Shown: in pieces, positions 15,869 to 22,431 of the stretch | Layout of the letters: each line of letters begins with the position of its first letter | Position numbering within the stretch: the stretch's first letter is position 1 | Assembly (NCBI GenBank): GCA_040757655.1 | Contig: JBFLWV010000001.1 | Span: 1-40,031, forward strand | Source of the DNA: 2-02-FULL-49-11 sp040757655 | Lineage (GTDB): Bacteria; Patescibacteriota; Patescibacteriia; 2-02-FULL-49-11 | Direction of reading: 5' to 3' | DNA: 40,031 bases | Position numbers and translations under genes: made by a program | The notes under the pieces: model-generated | What the model saw: the letters and a program-made list of their open reading frames with translations, nothing else | The model's database searches: none | What the model was told of the DNA's origin: nothing

Positions 15869-16600
15869 ATGGCTTATCCTCTTTCAATATCGGCGTTCTT
15901 CCCCTGTTACAACGATAAAGGGACCATTGCGACCATGGTGCTTGAGATGAAGAAGGTCCTCGAAGCGCTCACATTTGATTATGAAATAATTGTAGTAGAT
16001 GACAACTCGACCGACGGGAGCAGAGAGCTGCTCCGAGAGCTTCAGCATACCGTACCGCAGCTGAAGCTCGTATTTCATGAGAAAAATATGGGGTACGGTG
16101 CTGCGCTCCAGAGCGCATTTAAAGCATGCACCAGAGATATCATCTTCTACACGGATGGTGACGCGCAGTACGATATCCGCGAGCTCCCGAAGCTTCTAGA
16201 AAAATTGACCGCTGATACCGATGTGGTAAACGGGTACAAAGTGAAACGATCAGATCCATGGTATCGCCTCATCATCGGGGGTTTCTATCAAGTTGTGATG
16301 CGGTTTATATTCTGTCTGCCCATCCGCGATCCTGATTGCGATTTCCGCGTGATGCGGAAACGAGCACTTGACGCGATTGAGTGCACGAGCACCACCGGGA
16401 CTATCTGCATTGAATTGGTGAAGCGTCTTGACCTTGCAGGTGCAAAATTTGCTGAAGTAGACGTGTCACACTATTTTCGCACGTACGGTAAATCACAATT
16501 TTTCAATTTTCCTCGCGTCGCACGCACACTTTGGCATCTGATTGGTTTATGGTTTACTCTGTTTGTCGTACCGCAGAAGTTTAAGCAGATAGAGAAGTGA
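15869..16600 (+). CDS. GT2 glycosyltransferase, polyprenyl-phosphate sugar synthase type (DPM1/GtrB-like)
   Basis: A 243-residue GT-A enzyme that likely transfers a hexose from a nucleotide donor to a polyprenyl phosphate. Key features are PCYNDKGTI (12-20), the first Asp motif VVDDNSTDG (42-50), NMGYGAALQSAF, and the metal-binding DGDAQYD (96-102). The C-terminus has a hydrophobic stretch (TLWHLIGLWFTLFVV) but no pair of full transmembrane helices, unlike GtrB proper. A product of this type would be flipped by a GtrA or SMR protein and used by a GT-C enzyme, all of which occur in this locus. Confidence 0.87.
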   Translation: MAYPLSISAFFPCYNDKGTIATMVLEMKKVLEALTFDYEIIVVDDNSTDGSRELLRELQHTVPQLKLVFHEKNMGYGAALQSAFKACTRDIIFYTDGDAQYDIRELPKLLEKLTADTDVVNGYKVKRSDPWYRLIIGGFYQVVMRFIFCLPIRDPDCDFRVMRKRALDAIECTSTTGTICIELVKRLDLAGAKFAEVDVSHYFRTYGKSQFFNFPRVARTLWHLIGLWFTLFVVPQKFKQIEK

Positions 16601-16607
16601 TCTTGAT

Positions 16608-17198
16608 ATGGCTGCATTGAAGTGCGTATTGTCAAGACCGGAAATATCAATCGTATTGCGTAAAATCGTTGAACTTAATTTCCGAACGCAAAGAAGATTG
16701 ATTAAAGAATATCTGCTGCCGTTGTCTGCAGGAGATCGGGTGCTCGACATCGGTTGCGGAATCGGAGAGTTTTCTGCACTGTTTCCTTCGACACAATACC
16801 TAGGAGTGGATATCGACGAGCCGAGCTTGGTGCTCGCCCGGAGAAGATTTCGGAGGGAATTTGTATACGCTGACGCGACGCGGTTGCCATTTAATGACGC
16901 CTCCTTTAGCCATGCGCTCGTCGTGGGCGTGCTCCATCACATGAATGACGCTGATGCCGCACGTGCGCTCAAAGAAATAGGACGGGTACTCAAGTTTGGA
17001 GGACAGGCGCTTATCATGGAAGACACAAAGAGCACGAACCTCTTGACGCGGATGATGCATGCACTCGATCAAGGGAGCTTTGTCCGTACCGAACGTGAAT
17101 GGGCAGGGCTCATCGGTCCTCAGGTCTCCGTGCAAGAGCATACTACCTTTATGAATGGCGTCTGTTATTATTCCGCTTTTATCGTCACGCGGCCATGA
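16608..17198 (+). CDS. Class I SAM-dependent methyltransferase
   Basis: A 196-residue UbiE-like methyltransferase fold: RVLDIGCGIGEF (44-55), GVDIDEPSL, YADATRLPFNDASFSHALVVGVLHH and RVLKFGGQALI. No membrane segment. It starts 7 nt after the GT2 gene and shares an ATGA overlap with the SDR gene that follows. The GT2, methyltransferase, SDR and methyltransferase order suggests successive tailoring of one sugar or lipid carrier; the target is not evident. Confidence 0.85.
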   Translation: MAALKCVLSRPEISIVLRKIVELNFRTQRRLIKEYLLPLSAGDRVLDIGCGIGEFSALFPSTQYLGVDIDEPSLVLARRRFRREFVYADATRLPFNDASFSHALVVGVLHHMNDADAARALKEIGRVLKFGGQALIMEDTKSTNLLTRMMHALDQGSFVRTEREWAGLIGPQVSVQEHTTFMNGVCYYSAFIVTRP

Positions 17199-18196
17199 CT
17201 ACCAGCTTTAATCAGGTCTATCGGGACAAAAAGGTTCTGATTACGGGAGGACTTGGTTTTATCGGTTCAAATCTCGCGCGCAGACTAGTGACGCTGGGCG
17301 CTCGCGTCACTGTGGTGGACTCACTCATATGGGCGTACGGCGGGAATCTGTATAACGTTGCCGGCATTGAAGATGCTATCCGCATCAACGTGGGAGACAT
17401 TCGCGATCGCTTCAGTATGAATATACTCGTACGGGGGCAGGATTATCTCTTTAATCTTGCTGGACAGGTGTCGCATATTGACAGCATGAAGGACCCTTTC
17501 ACAGATCTTGACATTAACGTGACCAGCCAGGTGTCAATCCTTGAATCGTGCCGTCAATTCAATCCCGCAATAAAAATCATATATGGATCATCGCGCCAAA
17601 TCTATGGGAAACCAGAATATCTCCCAGTGAATGAGCGACACCCGGTGCACCCCACTGACGTGAATGGTATCAATATCATGGCTGGGGAGTGGTACCACAT
17701 TCTCTATTACCGCGTCTATGGAATTCGTACGGTCTCGCTTCGGATGACCAATGTGTACGGCCCGCGTCAGCTCGTGAAACACAACCGTCAAGGATTCATC
17801 GGTTGGTTTATCCGCCGGGCGGTAGAAGGAGGAAGCATTGAGGTATACGGTGACGGCACACAGCGGCGCGATCTTACCTACGTGGATGACGTGTGTGATG
17901 CTCTTTTGCAGGCGGGAGCCGCCGACATTGCAAACGGGAAAATGTATAATCTCGGCCATGATGAGGTCATTACTTTGAAGGATTTAAGCGAGCTTATTAT
18001 CCGCATTGCGGGAAAGGGGACCGTTCAAATGGTGCCGTGGCCGGAAGAAAAGAAGAAAATAGATATTGGTGATTACTATGGGGACTATTCCCTGATTCGG
18101 AAAGAAATTGGATGGCAGCCAAAGACAACACTTGAAGAAGGCTTGAGGCATACCATTGCATATTACCAAGATAATTTTTCTCATTACTTGACGTGA
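17195..18196 (+). CDS. NAD-dependent epimerase/dehydratase homologue lacking YxxxK
   Basis: A 333-residue extended SDR that starts at ATG 17195 (ATGA overlap); an upstream in-frame start at 17099 only adds residues overlapping the methyltransferase gene. The NAD loop GGLGFIG (18-24), NLAGQVSH (87-94), GSSRQIYG (131-138), NVYGPRQ (186-192) and RRDLTYVDDV (224-233) are all present. At the position of the catalytic P-Y-G-x-S-K the protein reads VNGINIMAGEW, so Tyr is N157 and Lys is I161. The fold looks intact but normal proton relay is impossible. It may be a binding or regulatory homologue, or use other residues. Confidence 0.85.
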   Translation: MTTSFNQVYRDKKVLITGGLGFIGSNLARRLVTLGARVTVVDSLIWAYGGNLYNVAGIEDAIRINVGDIRDRFSMNILVRGQDYLFNLAGQVSHIDSMKDPFTDLDINVTSQVSILESCRQFNPAIKIIYGSSRQIYGKPEYLPVNERHPVHPTDVNGINIMAGEWYHILYYRVYGIRTVSLRMTNVYGPRQLVKHNRQGFIGWFIRRAVEGGSIEVYGDGTQRRDLTYVDDVCDALLQAGAADIANGKMYNLGHDEVITLKDLSELIIRIAGKGTVQMVPWPEEKKKIDIGDYYGDYSLIRKEIGWQPKTTLEEGLRHTIAYYQDNFSHYLT

Positions 18197-18208
18197 TGGA
18201 ATGGTGTT

Positions 18209-18946
18209 ATGGAACACGAATTCTATAAGCGCATGTGGGAGGTCCAGGATACGTTTTGGTGGTACAAAGGAATGCGAAAATTCTTCGACATGTTCTTACA
18301 GAAATATGTCGGATCTCATGGTTACGAGATTCTTGATATCGGGTGCGGCACGGGTTCGTTGTTTCCAGTGTTGAGGCGGTACGGCACGGTCTATGGTATT
18401 GATGTGTCAGATGAAGCAGTAAAGTATGCCCGAGAACAAGGGATGGCCAAAGAAGTAGTGCGCGGTAATGCCGAGGCACTTCCTTTCTCGGCGGAGAGGT
18501 TTGACGTGGTAGTATGCTCTGATCTTCTCTACCATGTGCAGGTGAAGGACGATATAGCGGTGCTCAAGGAGATTCACCGTGTCTTGAAGCAGGGTGGTGT
18601 GCTCGTCATCAAAGAAGCTGCCTACGATTGGTTACGGAGCCGCATGGATGAGTTGGGGCAGACGAAACATCGTTTCACGTTAGGAGAATTGCGGCAGAAA
18701 TTGAGCGTTGCGCACTTTCAGGTACAACGGATCACCTATATCATGACAATTCTTTTTCCACTCGCCTTCACGGCGCGGCTTCTGGAACAGATCGTTCCAC
18801 GCACATACGATGCCTCTGCGTTGTTTAGGTGCGCATCCATAGTAAATACACTCTTTACCACCATACTTCTCTTTGAGGTGTGGTTGTTGCGCTATGTGAA
18901 TTTTCCGTTCGGACTTTCGATCATAGCGGTAGCGCGAAAATTCTAA
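18209..18946 (+). CDS. Class I SAM-dependent methyltransferase with hydrophobic C-terminus
   Basis: A 245-residue methyltransferase with an N-terminal FWWYKGMRKFF signature seen in methyltransferases of glycan loci, SAM motif ILDIGCGTGSLF (41-52), GIDVSDEA, GNAEALPFSAERFDVVVCSDLLYH and RVLKQGGVL. The last 70 residues contain hydrophobic stretches (IMTILFPLAF, IVNTLFTTILLFEVWLL) that could sit in or on the membrane, pointing to a lipid-linked substrate. It starts 12 nt after the SDR gene. Confidence 0.83.
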   Translation: MEHEFYKRMWEVQDTFWWYKGMRKFFDMFLQKYVGSHGYEILDIGCGTGSLFPVLRRYGTVYGIDVSDEAVKYAREQGMAKEVVRGNAEALPFSAERFDVVVCSDLLYHVQVKDDIAVLKEIHRVLKQGGVLVIKEAAYDWLRSRMDELGQTKHRFTLGELRQKLSVAHFQVQRITYIMTILFPLAFTARLLEQIVPRTYDASALFRCASIVNTLFTTILLFEVWLLRYVNFPFGLSIIAVARKF

Positions 18947-18951
18947 GACAC

Positions 18952-20061
18952 ATGCACAAGATTCCTTTTTTAAACTTTAGGGATTTAAACGTGCCATACC
19001 GACAGGAATTGCTTGCGGCGATTGCCCGTGTCCTTGATTCCGGGTGGTACATTTTAGGTGAAGAGGTGAGGAGATTTGAAGAAGCGTTCGCGCGCTACTG
19101 CGGCGTGGCGTATACTATCGGCACTGGTAACGGCCTTGATGCCCTGACTCTCATTATCCGCGCGTATAAGGAAATGGGTATATTGCACGCGGGCGATGAA
19201 ATTCTCGTGCCTGCCAATACGTATATCGCAACGATACTTGCCATCACTGAAAATCGCCTCGTTCCTGTTTTGGTAGAGCCTGATATACGTACGTATAATA
19301 TTGATGTGAGCCTTATAGAGCGGCATATGACGGACAGGACGAAAGCGATACTGACGGTGCATCTCTATGGTCAGGTAGGATATTCCGAAGAAATGCAGGC
19401 CATTGCCGCGAAATATAAATTGAAAATCATTGAAGATTCAGCTCAAGCCCACGGGGCGGTGTACCAAGGAAGAAAGGTGGGAAGCTTAGGAGATGCTGGC
19501 GGATTCAGTTTTTATCCTTCGAAAAATTTAGGCGCCTTGGGTGACGCCGGAGGAGTAACGACGAATGATGCAGCATTGGCAGGGGTTATACGGGCGTTGC
19601 GCAACTACGGGAGTCAAAAGAAATATTACAATCTCTATAAAGGCGTCAATAGTCGCTTGGACGAGTTGCAAGCCGCAGTTTTATCAGTTAAATTAAAGTA
19701 CCTGGATCAAGAAAATGAGGCGCGCCGGAAGATTGCCAAACAATATTTGACTTATATTAAGAATGAGCATTTAATCTTGCCGTATGCGGCCGACGATGCA
19801 TCTCATGTATGGCATCTGTTTGTGGTGCGCACGGCGCAGCGTGACAAATTCGTCCAACATTTATTGGACCATGGTGTTGAGACTCTCATTCACTATCCTG
19901 TGCCGCCGCACCGCCAGCAGGCATTTGCGGAATGGAGTGAACGACGTTATCCCGTTACCGAAGAAATACACCGTACCGTCGTGAGTTTGTCACTCCATCC
20001 CAGCATGATTCAAGATGATATCACTCGCGTTATTGAAGTCTGCAACGCATTTACCGCCTAA
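18952..20061 (+). CDS. DegT/DnrJ/EryC1/StrS family sugar aminotransferase (FdtB/QdtB-like)
   Basis: A PLP-dependent aminotransferase of 369 residues that installs an amino group on a keto-sugar nucleotide. Schiff-base lysine K191 sits in FSFYPSKNLGALGDAG. D162 and Q165 of EDSAQAHG should contact the cofactor pyridine. GTGNGLDAL (57-65) is the phosphate-binding segment, and RLDELQAAVLSVKL is the conserved late helix. The SKNLGALGDAG form is typical of 3-amino-3,6-dideoxyhexose enzymes, which is suggestive only. ATG 18952 follows the upstream stop by 5 nt; a longer in-frame start at 18880 overlaps the methyltransferase. A matching keto-isomerase is not seen. Confidence 0.88.
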   Translation: MHKIPFLNFRDLNVPYRQELLAAIARVLDSGWYILGEEVRRFEEAFARYCGVAYTIGTGNGLDALTLIIRAYKEMGILHAGDEILVPANTYIATILAITENRLVPVLVEPDIRTYNIDVSLIERHMTDRTKAILTVHLYGQVGYSEEMQAIAAKYKLKIIEDSAQAHGAVYQGRKVGSLGDAGGFSFYPSKNLGALGDAGGVTTNDAALAGVIRALRNYGSQKKYYNLYKGVNSRLDELQAAVLSVKLKYLDQENEARRKIAKQYLTYIKNEHLILPYAADDASHVWHLFVVRTAQRDKFVQHLLDHGVETLIHYPVPPHRQQAFAEWSERRYPVTEEIHRTVVSLSLHPSMIQDDITRVIEVCNAFTA

Positions 20062-20072
20062 TTTATCTCTCT

Positions 20073-20444
20073 ATGCTCGTCGCTCTTTTCCTCTTGATTA
20101 TTGATGTGCTCTTTGCCGTCACGGGTCAGCTCCTTTTGAAAAAGAGCGTATCTTTGCAAGGTGAGGTGGATTTCTCCATTGCCCAACTTCTTGCTTTTTT
20201 CCTGGGAGTGCTCTCGCGTTGGCAAGTGTGGGTCGCACTTACGTGCTATGGTGTGGCGTTTCTCCTCTGGCTGATGGTACTCTCGAAGCTCAAGCTCTCC
20301 CTTGCGTATCCCTTCACCGCCCTTATGTATGTACTTCTCTTGTTTACGTCATGGTATTTTTTTGATGAGCAGATCACAGCGTCGCAGATAATTGGAGTTG
20401 GGCTTATCCTCGCAGGTCTGCTCTTCGTCTCACGTGCCGTATGA
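20073..20444 (+). CDS. Small SMR/EamA-type transporter (ArnE/ArnF-like)
   Basis: A 123-residue membrane protein with four helices and the small multidrug resistance pattern: GQLLLKKSV at the end of helix 1, a central YGVAFLLWLMVLSKLKLSLAYPF-type segment, and IGVGLILAGLLFVSR in helix 4. Members next to glycan genes flip undecaprenyl-phosphate sugars, as with ArnE/ArnF, rather than exporting drugs. Its ATGA overlap with the GT-C-like gene supports a joint role: this protein or the GtrA-like one presents the lipid-linked sugar outside, and the GT-C enzyme uses it. Confidence 0.8.
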   Translation: MLVALFLLIIDVLFAVTGQLLLKKSVSLQGEVDFSIAQLLAFFLGVLSRWQVWVALTCYGVAFLLWLMVLSKLKLSLAYPFTALMYVLLLFTSWYFFDEQITASQIIGVGLILAGLLFVSRAV

Positions 20445-22219
20445 GTCCGTGGTTTTCTATTCTTGTTGGTCTGGTGCGTCGCCATAGTGTGGCGTTTCTT
20501 ATCGCATTCTGTGTCGGTATGGTGACGGTGTTGCCTCAAGTGATGCAGCGGATCGAGGAAGGAAACGCGTACCGGGGGATAGTAATGCGCGGTACTGACA
20601 CGGAAGAATACTATTTAATCCGCATTCGTGAAGCCTATGACGGGCATTTGACTCTCGCGAGTCCAGACCTTTACGAGTACAAACAGGCGCCGTACGTGCA
20701 GCCACCACTGCCAGAGATTGTCATGGCGGGGGCGGCGCGTGTGTTGGGCATGAGCGTGCCCCCCTTTGTGGCAGTAAGTAAATTCCTACTCCCTTTTCTT
20801 CTCGCCCTTGTCTTGTATGCGCTCGTGCGGTGGATGACAGGAAACATGGTACTCGCTCTTGCGGTGTCTCCGGCGGTGATCCTGGTCGGTCAGACGGCAG
20901 TGTCAGGAGGGGCACTATTGCAATTGCTGCGCCTGAATCTTGGGGCGTTTTCTAGCATGGTTGACTACGCGAGGCCCATAAGTCCTCAGTTTACGTCGCT
21001 TCTTTTTTTTCTTTGGCTTGTGTTTTGGTACACGTGGTTAAGAAACCCTGGGAAACGGGTGTGGTTTTGCGCAGGCGCGGTCACGTTAGGCCTGCTGGTG
21101 TATGTGTATCTGTTCGCGTGGCTTCTGGCTATGGGCATAACGTTACTTATGCTTTTTGTGTCACTCCTTCCCCGCGTTCGCACTGAAGGTGTGCGATTTC
21201 TTAAGGTGGGTGCGTATTTTATACTTTCTCTCTTGGTCACCATTCCGTACTGGATCAATTCTTATCACGTGTTCACTCGTCCACTGTATGACGTACTGCA
21301 GAAGCGATACGGGTTTTACGCAAGCCGTGAGCCATTATGGAGTGACCTCTTGGCACTCGATCTTGTGTTGGTGGTAGGGATCTATTGGAAAAAGAAGAAA
21401 AATGAGACCTTCACGCTCCTCCTCACATGGATCCTTTCCATCTTCATCCTCACCAATCAACAGGTGATCACGGGTCTGCGATTTTATCCTGGACATTGGC
21501 ATTGGTACTATACGACGCCCCTCACCATTTTTGTCCTGTTATGGATAGTATGTGAGGTGGTACGACGTTGGCCAAGGGTGCAGGTGGCGTTCGCGGTGTT
21601 CGTGATTATGGGCAGCATCGGCGTCGGGGTCATGAAACAAACTATAGCGTTTGCGAGATTACGCGCGTCTTCAGCTGCGGAACAGCGTCTTGCGGGTCCT
21701 CTTCAATGGCTGCAATACCATACCAAGAAGGATGACGTCGTGATGGCAAGTGGGGGCTTGAATGAATTGGTGCCTATCTATACCCATGCGAATGCGTATT
21801 TTTCCCGCTGGGGTGAATTTTACCTTGTACCCCACGAACGTTTCCGCGATCGCATGTTTGCGCGTTTGTATTTGAACGGTGCGAGGGAAGATACTATTGC
21901 TTACTCAATCACCGCAGATAATAAAGATGTCTACGAATACCTTTTCGGCCGTTTCAGATTGCGCAGAGGGGAATGCGCTCAAGGCTGTTTTACTCCTCTT
22001 GAATTGCAGGGGGTGAAGGATGAGTATCTTGCGTGGTTGAAGGAGGTAGATTTTGAACAGTTTTTGCGGAAGTACCGCCTTGATTACGCTGCGTGGGATG
22101 TCGAGACGAGTCCACAATGGCGCCTTGACCAATATCCTTTTTTTGAGTTTATTGAAGAGATGAATGGAGTGCGCATGTACCGGATGAAAGATGAACGCAG
22201 TCAGGTCAGTTATAGATAA
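20441..22219 (+). CDS. Multipass membrane protein, probable GT-C glycosyltransferase
   Basis: A 592-residue integral membrane protein with roughly ten hydrophobic helices followed by a C-terminal soluble domain of about 170 residues. The first extracytoplasmic loop has acidic residues in the position of the GT-C catalytic motif (RGTDTEEYYLIRIREAYDGH). Such enzymes transfer a sugar from a polyprenyl-phosphate donor on the outer face. The soluble part (LQWLQYHTKKDDVVMASG and onward) resembles the periplasmic-type domain of oligosaccharyl or mannosyl transferases. ATGA overlap with the SMR-like gene. A polymerase or ligase role cannot be excluded. Confidence 0.7.
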   Translation: MSPWFSILVGLVRRHSVAFLIAFCVGMVTVLPQVMQRIEEGNAYRGIVMRGTDTEEYYLIRIREAYDGHLTLASPDLYEYKQAPYVQPPLPEIVMAGAARVLGMSVPPFVAVSKFLLPFLLALVLYALVRWMTGNMVLALAVSPAVILVGQTAVSGGALLQLLRLNLGAFSSMVDYARPISPQFTSLLFFLWLVFWYTWLRNPGKRVWFCAGAVTLGLLVYVYLFAWLLAMGITLLMLFVSLLPRVRTEGVRFLKVGAYFILSLLVTIPYWINSYHVFTRPLYDVLQKRYGFYASREPLWSDLLALDLVLVVGIYWKKKKNETFTLLLTWILSIFILTNQQVITGLRFYPGHWHWYYTTPLTIFVLLWIVCEVVRRWPRVQVAFAVFVIMGSIGVGVMKQTIAFARLRASSAAEQRLAGPLQWLQYHTKKDDVVMASGGLNELVPIYTHANAYFSRWGEFYLVPHERFRDRMFARLYLNGAREDTIAYSITADNKDVYEYLFGRFRLRRGECAQGCFTPLELQGVKDEYLAWLKEVDFEQFLRKYRLDYAAWDVETSPQWRLDQYPFFEFIEEMNGVRMYRMKDERSQVSYR

Positions 22220-22251
22220 AGTTCTTTTAAACATATGGTACAAGCCAGCGT

Positions 22252-22374
22252 CGCCAGTTTGCGCATGAGGACTGTGTGAGGCAGTCCCGATAAGCTAAAG
22301 TAGATTAGGATGGGGCTTATCGGGACGGCCCCGACGTCACGTCGGGGGCCGAGTTCCGCAAAAGCAAACTGGCG
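22252..22374 (+). repeat. Three-stem nested palindromic element
   Basis: An outer 11-bp perfect stem, CGCCAGTTTGC (22252-22262) with GCAAACTGGCG (22364-22374), encloses two further hairpins. One is a perfect 12-bp stem, GTCCCGATAAGC (22284-22295) with GCTTATCGGGAC (22315-22326). The other is GGCCCCGACG (22327-22336) with CGTCGGGGGCC (22340-22350). No coding potential is seen. It fills most of the 212-nt gap between the GT-C-like and CotH genes. It could be a structured RNA, a mobile element or both; no T-run for termination is present. Confidence 0.75.
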
Positions 22375-22414
22375 CGCGGGCGACACTTCCCATATTTCTC
22401 TAAAGGTGTATCTC

Positions 22415-22420
22415 TATACA
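22415..22420 (+). promoter_or_regulatory. Candidate -10 box before the CotH gene
   Basis: TATACA at 22415-22420 would give a start near 22427, five bases before the CotH ATG at 22432. There is no TGn extension or convincing -35. It is listed because a structured gap separates CotH from the upstream gene and an internal promoter is expected here. Confidence 0.3.
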
Positions 22421-22431
22421 TTAAATAAAGT

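Noticed and set aside
22252..22374. tRNA or other known structured RNA
   Set aside because: Three stems are present, but stem lengths, loop sequences and the absence of an anticodon arm or CCA end do not fit tRNA, and it resembles no riboswitch core I know.
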